64,000 nt of DNA from Gammaproteobacteria bacterium. GTDB lineage: Bacteria > Pseudomonadota > Gammaproteobacteria > Competibacterales > Competibacteraceae. The stretch is from contig JACKNC010000001.1 in NCBI GenBank assembly GCA_024235095.1, forward strand, positions 2,856,501-2,920,500. The letters run 5' to 3'. How positions within the stretch are numbered: position 1 is the stretch's first letter; every line of letters begins with the position of its first letter. The notes under the pieces are model-generated. The model searched no databases. It was not told the origin of the DNA and was given only the letters and a program-made list of their open reading frames with translations. Position numbers and translations under genes: made by a program. Positions 33,465 to 42,695 of the stretch are shown here, piece by piece.

Positions 33465-33989
33465 TTAATCCTGCTCGCGTAAATCGCGCTTGAAGCGTTT
33501 GAAATTCTCGACGTAGCGCCCGGCTGTCAGGCGCAAGCCTTCGATTTCCTGCTCAGTCAGGGTGCGCACAATCTTGCCCGGCGAACCCATAACCAGCGAG
33601 CCGTCCGGAATCACCTTGCCTTCCGGGATCAGGCTGTTGGCGCCAATCAGGCAGTTTTTGCCGATTACGGCCCGGTTCATGATCAGACTTTTTATGCCGA
33701 TCAAGCTGTTGTCGCCGATGATGCAGCCATGCAGCATGGCAAGGTGGCCGACGGTAACATCGCGTCCGATGGTCAACAGAATGCCGGGGTCGGTGTGGAG
33801 AATGGCACCGTCCTGGACATTGGAATTCTCGCCAATGGTCATTACGTCATTGTCGCCGCGCGCCACGACGTTGAACCAGATACTAGCGTTGTGCTTGAGG
33901 ACGACCGAGCCAATTACGGTCGCGTTGTCGGCAATGAACCAGTCTTCGCCATGAAATTCGACCCTGCGGTCGCCAAGGGAATAAATCAC
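33465..33989 (-). CDS. Gamma-carbonic-anhydrase-like hexapeptide protein (YrdA family)
   Basis: 174 residues of left-handed beta-helix repeats (IGSVVL, IGENSNVQDGAIL, IGRDVTVGHLAMLHG, IGDNSLIGIKSL). The three zinc histidines are present in ILHTD, VGHLA and LHGC. Enzyme activity in YrdA/CaiE-like members is often weak or unproven. It is the first gene of the MoxR-DUF58 run. Confidence 0.9.
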   Translation of the reverse strand: MIYSLGDRRVEFHGEDWFIADNATVIGSVVLKHNASIWFNVVARGDNDVMTIGENSNVQDGAILHTDPGILLTIGRDVTVGHLAMLHGCIIGDNSLIGIKSLIMNRAVIGKNCLIGANSLIPEGKVIPDGSLVMGSPGKIVRTLTEQEIEGLRLTAGRYVENFKRFKRDLREQD

Positions 33990-34165
33990 CGGATCCTCCT
34001 GGGAAGGTGCGAGGGGGATTGAGAAAACCGGGGCAGTATAAACGAGATTGGCGGATGAACAGCGCTATGAAGTGGGAAATGCGGGAGGATGTGGCGAGAT
34101 AGGAATGCCGAACTCCAAATGGAGTTCGGCGCAAGCAGGATCATTAACAATCGTTGAATGCGACC

Positions 34166-34615
34166 TTAGGGCTTGTAATAACCCACGGCGCAGATTTGAT
34201 CGCCTACTTTCTCAACATACGCTACTTTCTCGGAAGGTTTTTCTTCGCCCGGACGCGGCCACATGTAAGTCACTTCGATCATCCCGCCTTCATGCGCATC
34301 CTTGTACATTTCCTCGCCGAGCGCCTTGCCCGCCTTATCCTTCAGATCTTTCAAGCTCTTTCCCACCAACTTCGGGTGAGCGGTGAAGTTGCCATCGGGA
34401 CCGCCGCAGAAAACGTATAAGTCCTTTTCCCCAAATCCGTCTTCTTTCTTCGTGAACATCTCCAGAGCCTTAGCCTGGTCTTCCTTCACCGCGGCAACCG
34501 CTTTCTCCAGCATCGCCTTGGCTTCGTCAGGGGTGCCGAAATCAGACGCCCAGGCGCCGGCGGACAATCCCATCGCACAGAATGCGGCTACGCCCATCAG
34601 TAGTTTCTTGTTCAT
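34166..34615 (-). CDS. Secreted single-Cache-domain protein
   Basis: 149 residues from ATG 34615 after a perfect AAAGGAGG. Signal peptide MNKKLLMGVAAFCAMGLSA with cleavage near AWA-SDF. The mature part is one sCache_2 domain (DEAKAMLEKAVAAVKEDQAKAL, FCGGPDGNFTAHP, GEEMYKDA). Stand-alone periplasmic Cache proteins bind small ligands such as organic acids; the partner is unknown. Alone in its direction with clear gaps either side. Confidence 0.85.
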   Translation of the reverse strand: MNKKLLMGVAAFCAMGLSAGAWASDFGTPDEAKAMLEKAVAAVKEDQAKALEMFTKKEDGFGEKDLYVFCGGPDGNFTAHPKLVGKSLKDLKDKAGKALGEEMYKDAHEGGMIEVTYMWPRPGEEKPSEKVAYVEKVGDQICAVGYYKP

Positions 34616-34758
34616 CAATCAACCTCCTTTGTGCATTATCGCTCTGAATTCTCGGTTTTACATCGCCATGCGGGTATGGCGACGCTTTCAAACTGTAGAC
34701 GGCGAATGGGCAAGTAACAAGGTGAGGAGCACAAAATGTACCCTTAAAATTTAACCGG

Positions 34759-35931
34759 CTATCCTGGCATGAACTCTTGCAGCAGATCATTCAGAAACCG
34801 CAACCCGAATGGAGTCGGTTGCAGTCGGTCGGGATCGGACTCCATCAACCCTTTGGCGCAGGCTTGACGCCATGCCGGTTCCAATACAGTTAAGGGTAAA
34901 CCGGTTCGTTCGCTGAACAGCGTCGCGGAGACGCCTTCCACCAAACGCAGGGCGTTCATCAGAAATTCCACCGGTAGATCGCTCTTCTGGATGGGTTCAT
35001 CGCCGCCGATGCTTGTCGGAGTTCCAGCGAAAGTCAGGTAGTCACGAGGATGCTTGAGCTTCCACAGCCGGTGAATTCGTCCGGTGGCGGGATCGGTCAA
35101 TTTGCCGTGCGCGCCGGCGCCAATCCCCAGATAGTCGGCAAATTCCCAGTAGTTGAGGTTGTGCCGGCAGCGACGGTCTTCGCGGGCGTAAGCGGACACT
35201 TCGTAGCGTTGATAACCCTGGCGCTCCAGTTGAATCCACGCCTGTTCCTGGATGGCGTCGATGGTTTCGTCAACCGGCAAGGCGGGTGGCGCATGGTGAA
35301 AGCGAGTGTTCGGCTCAATGGTCAACTGATAGTACGAAAGATGGGCTGGTTGCAGAGCGATGGCGTTAGCTACATCAGCCAAAGCCTGCTCAACCGTTTG
35401 CCCCGGCAGGCCGAACATCAGGTCCAGATTGAAGTTATCCATCTCGGCGGCATGAGCGGCCTCCGCGGCGGCGAATGCAGCGCGGCGGTCGTGGATGCGT
35501 CCTAATGCCTGTAAGTGTCCATCATTGAAGCTTTGCACGCCGATGGACAAGCGATTGACGCCAATTTCGCGAAATTCAGCAAACCGGCCCTGCTCAACTG
35601 CACCCGGATTCGCTTCCAGGGTGATTTCCATATCCGGGCGCAATGGCAACCGGGCGCGCAGACCCGATAGCAACCGCTCCAGGGACTCGGCGGAAAATAA
35701 ACTGGGCGTGCCACCGCCAATAAACACACTGTCAATGCGCCGCCCCCACACCCGAGGCAAATCCTGCTCGACATCGGCCAGCAAAGCGTCAACATAAACC
35801 GGTTCCCGCAACGGCCCGCGCAATTCGTGAGAGTTGAAATCGCAGTACGGGCATTTGCGCATGCACCAGGGGATATGGATATAGAGCGCTAATGGCGGCG
35901 TCGAATGAAGAGTCAGCATTGATTTTTCCAT
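34759..35931 (-). CDS. hemW: Radical SAM heme chaperone HemW
   Basis: 390 residues. The cluster motif is WCMRKCPYCDFNSH (C-x3-C-x2-C followed by phenylalanine; true HemN has a fourth cysteine there), which marks the HemW branch: heme transfer rather than coproporphyrinogen oxidation. Other matches are IGGGTPSLF, EANPGAVEQGRF, SIGVQSFN and the C-terminal HemW domain. The start is 35931 or ATG 35919. It is separate from rdgB/rph. Confidence 0.93.
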   Translation of the reverse strand: MEKSMLTLHSTPPLALYIHIPWCMRKCPYCDFNSHELRGPLREPVYVDALLADVEQDLPRVWGRRIDSVFIGGGTPSLFSAESLERLLSGLRARLPLRPDMEITLEANPGAVEQGRFAEFREIGVNRLSIGVQSFNDGHLQALGRIHDRRAAFAAAEAAHAAEMDNFNLDLMFGLPGQTVEQALADVANAIALQPAHLSYYQLTIEPNTRFHHAPPALPVDETIDAIQEQAWIQLERQGYQRYEVSAYAREDRRCRHNLNYWEFADYLGIGAGAHGKLTDPATGRIHRLWKLKHPRDYLTFAGTPTSIGGDEPIQKSDLPVEFLMNALRLVEGVSATLFSERTGLPLTVLEPAWRQACAKGLMESDPDRLQPTPFGLRFLNDLLQEFMPG

Positions 35932-36041
35932 TACCCTTCTAAAATGATGATGATGCCCATCAAAATGACTTCGTGCCTACGAACGTCATCACCTGGCCGC
36001 AGCGACCTATCATCCACTGAACCCACACTTTCAGGTGCGAT

Positions 36042-36578
36042 ATGGAACTTGATCAGGTGTACATCAAAACAGTCAAGGGACAAGAAGAGATCCAGAATCG
36101 AACTCACAAACTACCGGTCAACCTGCGCAAGCTGTTGATCATGGTGAACGGACGATCGACTGCTCGTGAAATGATTGAACGACTGACCTCACTGGGCGAC
36201 ATGACTCTGGCGTTTGCCGAACTGGAAGCGGGTGGTTTCATCACGTTCCACACTTCGCCAACTCCTCTAACCGCTGTGGCATCCGGTTCTGCAGACCGCG
36301 TATTACCGGATTTATCATTAACAGGAGAGGTGGCGGAACCCCGGTTTAATCTGGACAAAGCTAAAAGCTTTACGCGCTCTATCCTGTTAGGCGCTATCGG
36401 CCCCAGCGCCGGACGGCGGATCGAGCGGGTTGAAGCGACTACTACCGCCGAGGAATTACGAGTTGAATTGGAAGCCATTTACGAAATGTTGCCTAAAGTC
36501 CTGTCTAAACGCCAGGCCGAGCAAACGTGGAAGCAACTGGAACCGATCATGCTGTCGATTGTGTTGCCGCCGCTGTAG
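36042..36578 (+). CDS. Hypothetical protein (178 aa)
   Basis: Starts MELDQVYIKTVKGQEEIQNR after AGGTG. The N-terminal 60 residues (LPVNLRKLLIMVNGRSTARE then MIERL) look like a small winged-helix-like module found in uncharacterised proteobacterial proteins; a low-complexity linker and a helical C-terminus (AEELRVELEAIYEMLPKVLS) follow. No signal peptide. I do not recognise a function. Its end overlaps the convergent rdgB by 32 bases. Confidence 0.65.
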   Translation: MELDQVYIKTVKGQEEIQNRTHKLPVNLRKLLIMVNGRSTAREMIERLTSLGDMTLAFAELEAGGFITFHTSPTPLTAVASGSADRVLPDLSLTGEVAEPRFNLDKAKSFTRSILLGAIGPSAGRRIERVEATTTAEELRVELEAIYEMLPKVLSKRQAEQTWKQLEPIMLSIVLPPL

Positions 36579-37188
36579 CCAACCTCCAGAATTCATGGTG
36601 TCGCTTGAGCATCTCAATCAGCTGCGCCAGTGCTTGGCCGCGATGACTCAGCCGGTTCTTGACCGCCAGATCCAGTTCAGCGGCGGTTTGCCCTTCGCTG
36701 GGGACGAGGAATACCGGATCGTAGCCGAAGCCGCCAGCGCCATAGGGTTCGAAGGTGATGAAACCTTCCCAGCGAGCTTGGCAAATCAGCGGCGTCGGGT
36801 CGGCAGCGTGGCGCAGGAGAACCAGTACGCATAGAAAATACGCGCCGCGTTGTTCGGCGGGTGCGTCCCCCAACTCGTTTAGCAACTTTTCAATGTTCGC
36901 GCGATCACTGGCGCCAGCGCCCGCATAACGGGCTGAATACACGCCGGGCGCGCCGCCCAGGGCGTCTACCACCAATCCGGAATCATCGGCCAGCGCCGGC
37001 AATCCTGTGTGTTGTGTCGCATTTCGGGCCTTGATCAGCGCATTTTCGACAAAAGTCAAGCCAGTCTCTTCGGTTTCCGGAATATTCCACTCCGATTGTG
37101 GCCTGATTTCCAGCTCCACTTCCGTCAGAGCGGCGCGGAATTCTCGAAGCTTGCCGGCATTACCGGTCGCCAGGACAATCTCATGCAT
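36547..37188 (-). CDS. rdgB: dITP/XTP pyrophosphatase RdgB
   Basis: 213 residues from ATG 37188, six bases after GGAG. HAM1 signatures: EIVLATGNAGKLREF, TFVENALIKARN, ALADDSGLVVDALGGAPGVY, FGYDPVFLVP and SHRGQAL. It removes deaminated purine nucleotides. It lies 22 bases downstream of rph, a common operon. The 3' end overlaps the convergent hypothetical gene. Confidence 0.95.
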   Translation of the reverse strand: MHEIVLATGNAGKLREFRAALTEVELEIRPQSEWNIPETEETGLTFVENALIKARNATQHTGLPALADDSGLVVDALGGAPGVYSARYAGAGASDRANIEKLLNELGDAPAEQRGAYFLCVLVLLRHAADPTPLICQARWEGFITFEPYGAGGFGYDPVFLVPSEGQTAAELDLAVKNRLSHRGQALAQLIEMLKRHHEFWRLATAAATQSTA

Positions 37189-37210
37189 GAGTTTCTCCAT
37201 TCGTTGTGTA

Positions 37211-37933
37211 TCAGGCGGGCAATCCCAATACTTCTCTTTGCTTAACCAGCAATTTTGCGATGCCGCCCCGCGCCAGTTCCAACATAGCCTGCAACTCCTC
37301 CATGCGGAAGGCATGGCCCTCGGCGGTGCCCTGGATTTCGATGAAAGCCTGGGCGTCGTTCATCACTACGTTCATGTCGGTTTCGGCTTCGGAATCCTCG
37401 GCGTAGTCCAGATCCAGCACTGGCTCGCCTTGATAAATACCGACCGAGACCGAGGCAACTTGGCCATGTAGCGGATTTTTTTTGACCCATTTCCGTCCGA
37501 TCAAATAGCGCACCGCATCGGCCAGCGCTACAAAACCGCCGGTAATTGCTGCAGTGCGGGTGCCGCCATCAGCCTGAATTACATCGCAGTCGATAGTAAT
37601 CGTGCGTTCGCCTAGCGCTTCCAAATCCATGACTGCGCGCAACGAGCGACCGACCAGGCGCTGAATTTCCAGGGTGCGGCCATCTTGCCGGCCTCGACTG
37701 GCTTCTCTCTGTGTCCGGGTGTGAGTGGAGCGGGGCAACATGCCATATTCAGCCGTGACCCAGCCCCGTCCTTTGCCTTTTAGGAACGGAGGTACCCGCT
37801 CTTCAATACTGGCGTTGCAGATCAAGCGGGTGTCGCCAAATTCCACCAGCACCGAACCTTCGGCGTGTCGGGTAAATTGGCGAGTAAGGCGAATCGGGCG
37901 CAATTCATTGGCGGCGCGGGCGCTGGGACGCAT
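37211..37933 (-). CDS. rph: Ribonuclease PH
   Basis: 240 residues, tRNA 3'-end trimming phosphorolytic exonuclease. Matches: GSVLVEFGDTRLICNAS, GWVTAEYGMLPRSTHTR, GRSLRAVMDLEALGERTI, CDVIQADGGTRTA. The start follows AGGAAACCG. First gene of the rph-rdgB pair. Confidence 0.97.
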   Translation of the reverse strand: MRPSARAANELRPIRLTRQFTRHAEGSVLVEFGDTRLICNASIEERVPPFLKGKGRGWVTAEYGMLPRSTHTRTQREASRGRQDGRTLEIQRLVGRSLRAVMDLEALGERTITIDCDVIQADGGTRTAAITGGFVALADAVRYLIGRKWVKKNPLHGQVASVSVGIYQGEPVLDLDYAEDSEAETDMNVVMNDAQAFIEIQGTAEGHAFRMEELQAMLELARGGIAKLLVKQREVLGLPA

Positions 37934-38065
37934 AAGGCGGTTTCCTGTTTCAGTAGGGATTAAAATTTCAAGAATGGACTATAACAGAACAGGCGGTCAG
38001 GTCGGATCAGGTCGTTTGATCAGTTATTGTCTTGCTCGCCGTTATCCCTACATTCCGGGTCATGG

Positions 38066-38185
38066 CTATTCACTGCAGCAGTACGCAGTGCGTACCCTAC
38101 TCTTGAATGATCGGTATCAACGTCATCGATGTAGGGTACGCACCGCGTACCTTGGAATGCAGGCTAAACAGGTTGCCAGACTATA
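38066..38185. repeat. REP-like interspersed repeat, copy A, in the rph-yicC gap
   Basis: In the 347-base divergent gap between rph and yicC. About 120 bp containing two oppositely oriented GTACGC...GCGTAC palindromes (GTACGCAGTGCGTACCCTAC, and later GTAGGGTACGCACCGCGTAC) around TCTTGAATGATCGGTATCAA. An almost identical copy in inverted orientation lies at 50044-50172. The inner arms can pair into a long hairpin. The remaining 170 bases must hold both promoters; none stands out. Confidence 0.85.
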
Positions 38186-38280
38186 ATCTCTTGTTTTGAG
38201 CGTTTCTACCGATGGTTTCAGCTAAGCTTAAGCACCAAATCATTAAATGACGAACGACCACTAAAGATTGAGGATCAGCC

Positions 38281-39147
38281 ATGTTACGCAGCATGACAGC
38301 GTTTGCGCGCCAGGAGCAATCCAGCGTGTGGGGAACGATGATTTGGGAATTGCGCTCGGTCAATCATCGGTATCTGGAAACCTCGATTCGTCTGCCGGAA
38401 GCGTTGCGCAGTTTGGAGTCTCTGGTCCGCGAACGCATCGTGGCGGCGCTGAGTCGCGGCAAGGTGGAAGGTACGCTTAAACTGCAAACGACCGGTGCAG
38501 CGCTAACCGCTATCACGTTGAATCAACCTCTGGTTGAGCGCTTGTTGGAAGTGGCTGGCGAGCTGGAACACCTGATGGGGCCGGGCACTGGATTGCGGTT
38601 GGTGGATGTATTGCGTTGGCCCGGAGCGGTCAGCGAGGCCGAGCCGAATCTGGATGAGATTAAGTTGACCCTGCTTGCCGGTTTGGATGCCGCGCTGGCG
38701 GAGTTGGTTGCAACCCGCGAACGGGAAGGCCAGCGCACTGCTGAAATGATTCGGCAACGCTGCATCGCGATGCGCGAACACGTTAAACAGGTGCGCGCGC
38801 GCCGTCCAGAGGTGCTGGCGCGTTGGCGCGACAAGCTGTTGGGCAGACTGGCGGACATTCCGGCGGATGCTGACCCTGGTCGGCTGGAGCAGGAACTGGT
38901 GTTGATTGCGCAACGCCTGGATGTGGATGAGGAACTGGATCGACTGGATACTCATCTGGACGAGATTGAGGCGGTTTTGGAACGTTCGGAACCGGTGGGG
39001 CGGCGGTTGGATTTTCTGATGCAGGAGTTGAACCGCGAGGCGAATACGCTCTCCTCGAAATCAGCGGATGCGGACACCACACGGTCGGCGATTGAACTCA
39101 AAGTGCTAATCGAACAGATCCGGGAACAGATTCAGAATATTGAATAG
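38281..39147 (+). CDS. yicC: YicC-family endoribonuclease
   Basis: 288 residues. N-terminus MLRSMTAFARQE and RSVNHRYLE, C-terminus RRLDFLMQELNREANTLSSK and IKVLIEQIREQIQN-type ending, as in YicC. YicC-like proteins are Mn2+-dependent endoribonucleases in E. coli and Bacillus. GAGGATC precedes the start by six bases. Divergent from rph, as often seen near this locus. Confidence 0.93.
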   Translation: MLRSMTAFARQEQSSVWGTMIWELRSVNHRYLETSIRLPEALRSLESLVRERIVAALSRGKVEGTLKLQTTGAALTAITLNQPLVERLLEVAGELEHLMGPGTGLRLVDVLRWPGAVSEAEPNLDEIKLTLLAGLDAALAELVATREREGQRTAEMIRQRCIAMREHVKQVRARRPEVLARWRDKLLGRLADIPADADPGRLEQELVLIAQRLDVDEELDRLDTHLDEIEAVLERSEPVGRRLDFLMQELNREANTLSSKSADADTTRSAIELKVLIEQIREQIQNIE

Positions 39148-39337
39148 GGTTTCATGGCGTTTCATGGTATCTCACATCTTCGGATTAGCTGTTGTTTAAG
39201 CGTATTTTTTAATGAGAACTTGCGAAATTTTCAGCTTCAACGGCATCACTTCCTTAGATCATAATCTGTTCGGCGGGAACGTTAGTTTCTCAGTCGACAG
39301 TGACGGCCCCCACCCAAAGATACGCAGGAGGTAAAGT

Positions 39338-39697
39338 ATGGCCAAGCATTATCAAGGCAGTTGCCACTGTGGCGCTGTGCGCTTCTCGTTCGAAAGCGAA
39401 CCGCTTACCAAAGGAGTACGCTGTAATTGTTCGATCTGCGCCAGAAAAGGGGCGCTTATGTCCCCTGAGCCGATGTCTCAAGACCTGCTCAAAATTGACG
39501 CCCAGGAAGGAATGCTGGGCCTTTACCAGTTTGGAGCGAAAACCGCCAAGCATTATTTCTGTAAAAACTGCGGTATTTACACATTTCACGAAACCTCGCG
39601 CAAGCCCGGCTATTTTCGCGTCAACCTGGGGTGCGTAGACAGCGTTGACACTTTTGCATTGGAAACGGAGGTCTTTGATGGAAAACATCTGCTGTAA
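39338..39697 (+). CDS. GFA/CENP-V zinc-domain protein
   Basis: 119 residues with zinc ligands in GSCHCGAVRF, CNCSICARKG and FCKNCGIYTFH, the fold named after glutathione-dependent formaldehyde-activating enzyme. Function of most members is unknown. A strong AGGAGGTAAAGT precedes the ATG. Confidence 0.88.
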   Translation: MAKHYQGSCHCGAVRFSFESEPLTKGVRCNCSICARKGALMSPEPMSQDLLKIDAQEGMLGLYQFGAKTAKHYFCKNCGIYTFHETSRKPGYFRVNLGCVDSVDTFALETEVFDGKHLL

Positions 39698-39929
39698 TTC
39701 CCTGAGCGTTGCGCAATTGCGCGCCGATTCTTGATCAACGCGCCTCCATAGCCCGAATGGCCAAAGTCGAAAATTCGATCAGGCGTTGGAAACCCTGAAG
39801 GCTGTGATGGATCGAAGCCCTGGTTGGTCTTCAACCGCGTGGGGAGTTGAAGCCAGGATGCAGGTTCTAAAGCAGCCTTGCTAGACTTACTCTTCACACT
39901 CTTCCACCCTTCCTATTCGAGACTTCGTC

Positions 39930-42617
39930 ATGAAATTCACGTATCCGGGACTGACCGATCAGGAAGTTGCTGCTTCGCGCGCCCAACATGGCTCGAACGC
40001 CGTGGCCAGCCAGGAAGTGGAAACTTTCTGGGATAAGCTACTGGGCAATCTGAAAGACCCCATCATTATCATTTTGATCGTCGCGTTGCTGATCACGGTC
40101 GCGCTGACGGTATTTGGCTATGCTGAATGGTACGAAAGCGTTGGCATTGCTTTTGCTGTCGTGATTGCGACCTTCGTCGCCACCTGGTCTGAGCACAGCA
40201 ACGAACAGTCCTTCCAGAAACTGCTGGAGGAAGCCTCGCTGATTCTGGTCAAGGTGTTCCGCAACGGCCACCTAACTGAGATTTCCATCAATGATCTGGT
40301 GGTCGGCGACTATATTCTGCTGCAGCCCGGCGATACCGTGCCGACTGACGGTCTGCTGATCGCCGGCCATGCCGAGGTCGATGAGGCCGCACTTACCGGT
40401 GAATCGGAGCCGGTGAAGAAGATAGCAACGCCTGAAGATGCTGATCCCGCAACGGCTGGGGAAGAACATCGCTTGTTCCGCGCCGGGTTGCTGGTGGATG
40501 GCGAATGCGTGATGCAGGCCAGCGCGGTGGGCGACCAGACCCGCTATGGCCAGACCATGAAGGAGTTGCTGTCCGCCGAAGACCGCCTCTCGCCGCTGCA
40601 ACACAAGCTGACCGTGCTGGGCGGCCATATCTCGACCTTTGGCTACATTGGCGCGACCTGCATTTTCCTGGCTTTCATGTTCAACAACATGTTCCTGCAA
40701 GCCGAAAGCCTGGACGCCTACTGGGCGCAAGCGGGCGGGATCATCGTCAAGGACTTCGTGACCGCGGCCATTCTGGCCATCATTGTTATCGTGGTGGCGG
40801 TGCCGGAAGGGCTGCCGATGATGATCGCTATGGTGCTGGCGATCAATATGAAGAAGCTGCTCAGCGTCAAGGTGTTGGTGCGCAAGCTATTAGGCATCGA
40901 AACCGCCGGCAGCCTGAACATTCTGTTCACTGACAAGACCGGCACCCTGACCCAGGGGCGGTTGTCGGTCAGCGCCTTTCTCACTGGCGCAGGAACCCGG
41001 TATGAAAAACTGGACGACATTCCTCAAGCTGTGCGCGACACCGCCGGATTTGCTCTGCGCAACAACACCAGCGCAGTGATTGACGCCAGCGACCCGAACG
41101 CCATCAAGATGGTTGGCGCGGATCGCACCGAGCAGGCGCTGCTGCGTTTTGTCACTCCCTATCTGACCGCGCCGGGTAATGTCGACATCGTCGATGTCAT
41201 TCCTTTCAGCAGCAGCCGCAAATTCTCCGCCACCCAAGTGACTGGCGACCGGGCGGTCACCTTGGTCAAGGGCGCCCCGGAAGTGATTTTGCAGAACTGC
41301 ACCCACTACCTGGATGCCGACGGTCACCCGGTTGACCTGAGCAACCCGGACGCGTTGCAAACGGCCATGAGCGAACTCTCTGCGCGAGCCATGCGCCTGC
41401 TGGCGGTGGCGGTGAGCGAAACGCCGATTGACGACAGCAAGGCCCTGCCGGCGAACCTGACCCTGGTCGGCGTGTTCGGGATGCGCGACGAACTACGCGA
41501 CACTTCCTACGCTTCGGTGAAAACCGCCAAGCAGGCCGGCATTCATGTCATCATGATCACCGGCGACGCCAAGGAAACCGCGCAAGCGATTGCGAAGGAC
41601 GTGGGCCTGCTGGAAGATGATCCGCAAGCGATTATCCTGACCTCGGCGGAGCTGGCGCAACTGTCTGACGAGGAAGTCAAGCAGAAGCTGCCGCATCTGT
41701 ATGTAGTCGCGCGCGCCTTCCCGACCGACAAGAGCCGCCTGGTCAAACTGGCCAAGGAACTCGATCTGGTGGCCGGCATGACCGGCGATGGCGTCAACGA
41801 CGCGCCAGCGGTGAAAAACGCCGATGTTGGCTTTGCTATGGGCAGCGGCACGGAAATGACCAAGGAATCCGGCGACATCGTCATTCTCGACGACAACTTC
41901 TCCTCGCTGACCAAGGCGGTCCTCTACGGACGCACCCTGTTCAAATCCATTCGCAAATTTCTGGTCTTCCAGTTGACGGTCAACGTCTCCGCCATCCTGG
42001 TCGTGTTCCTGGGACAGTTCTTCGGCTTTGACCTGCCGCTGACCATGACCCAGTTGCTGTGGCTGAACATCATCATGGACACTCTGGCCGGGCTGGCCTT
42101 CGCCGGAGAAGCGGCCTTGCAACGCTACATGCTGGAGAAACCGATGCGCCGCGACGAGCAGTTGATTAACGCCGATATGTGGTCATCGATCCTGATCAAT
42201 GGCGTATTTATCGCGCTGCTCAGCATTGTGTTCCTGACCAGTGGTTTCACCCAGGGGCTGTTCTCCGGCGGTCATGAAATCGGCTCCGAAGCGGCGCAGG
42301 CCAAATTCCTGACCGCGTTCTTCGCCTTCTTCGTGTTCATCCAGGTGTTCAACACCTTCAACGCCCGCACCCAGGGTCTGAACCTGCTGGAGCATCTGTT
42401 GGATAACCGTCTGTTCTCCACCATCATTCCGGCGATCATGGTCATCCAGGTGATCTTTATCACCTATGGCGGCGAAATCCTGCGCACTGTCGGGTTGTCG
42501 GCGCAGGAATGGATTTACGTGCTATTGATGACCGTCGTGATTATCCCGGTTGATCTGGTGCGCAAGATCGTGCGTAACCAGTGGTTTGGCAACCCCGTGC
42601 GGTCGGAAGCGGCATAG
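39930..42617 (+). CDS. Calcium-translocating P-type ATPase (P2 family)
   Basis: 895 residues. Phosphorylation site D335 in FTDKTGTLTQG, actuator LTGESEPVKK, hinge MTGDGVNDAPAVK, TM4 ion-binding VAVPEGLPMMIAM, and TM6-like NIIMDTLAGLAFAGE. These are the plasma-membrane-type Ca2+ pump features. The N-terminus (YPGLTDQEVAASRAQHGSN) is the cation ATPase N domain. Predicted to export Ca2+ at the cytoplasmic membrane. Monocistronic, with a hairpin terminator after it. Confidence 0.93.
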   Translation: MKFTYPGLTDQEVAASRAQHGSNAVASQEVETFWDKLLGNLKDPIIIILIVALLITVALTVFGYAEWYESVGIAFAVVIATFVATWSEHSNEQSFQKLLEEASLILVKVFRNGHLTEISINDLVVGDYILLQPGDTVPTDGLLIAGHAEVDEAALTGESEPVKKIATPEDADPATAGEEHRLFRAGLLVDGECVMQASAVGDQTRYGQTMKELLSAEDRLSPLQHKLTVLGGHISTFGYIGATCIFLAFMFNNMFLQAESLDAYWAQAGGIIVKDFVTAAILAIIVIVVAVPEGLPMMIAMVLAINMKKLLSVKVLVRKLLGIETAGSLNILFTDKTGTLTQGRLSVSAFLTGAGTRYEKLDDIPQAVRDTAGFALRNNTSAVIDASDPNAIKMVGADRTEQALLRFVTPYLTAPGNVDIVDVIPFSSSRKFSATQVTGDRAVTLVKGAPEVILQNCTHYLDADGHPVDLSNPDALQTAMSELSARAMRLLAVAVSETPIDDSKALPANLTLVGVFGMRDELRDTSYASVKTAKQAGIHVIMITGDAKETAQAIAKDVGLLEDDPQAIILTSAELAQLSDEEVKQKLPHLYVVARAFPTDKSRLVKLAKELDLVAGMTGDGVNDAPAVKNADVGFAMGSGTEMTKESGDIVILDDNFSSLTKAVLYGRTLFKSIRKFLVFQLTVNVSAILVVFLGQFFGFDLPLTMTQLLWLNIIMDTLAGLAFAGEAALQRYMLEKPMRRDEQLINADMWSSILINGVFIALLSIVFLTSGFTQGLFSGGHEIGSEAAQAKFLTAFFAFFVFIQVFNTFNARTQGLNLLEHLLDNRLFSTIIPAIMVIQVIFITYGGEILRTVGLSAQEWIYVLLMTVVIIPVDLVRKIVRNQWFGNPVRSEAA

Positions 42618-42630
42618 TACCGTGCATGAA

Positions 42631-42671
42631 AACCCCTCTCCCCCAGTGTGAGAGGGGTTGGAGAGATTTTT
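42631..42671. terminator. Hairpin terminator between convergent ATPase and paaK genes
   Basis: AACCCCTCT (42631-42639) pairs with AGAGGGGTT (42651-42659), followed by GGAGAGATTTTTT. On the minus strand the stem is followed by TTTTC. It could end transcription from both sides. Confidence 0.5.
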
Positions 42672-42695
42672 TGTCACTCTCGGATGCGTTGGCGT

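Noticed and set aside
39698..39929. Possible tRNA or small RNA gene between the GFA gene and the Ca2+ ATPase
   Set aside because: Only a short GCGCAATTGCGC hairpin is seen; no cloverleaf or conserved tRNA boxes.
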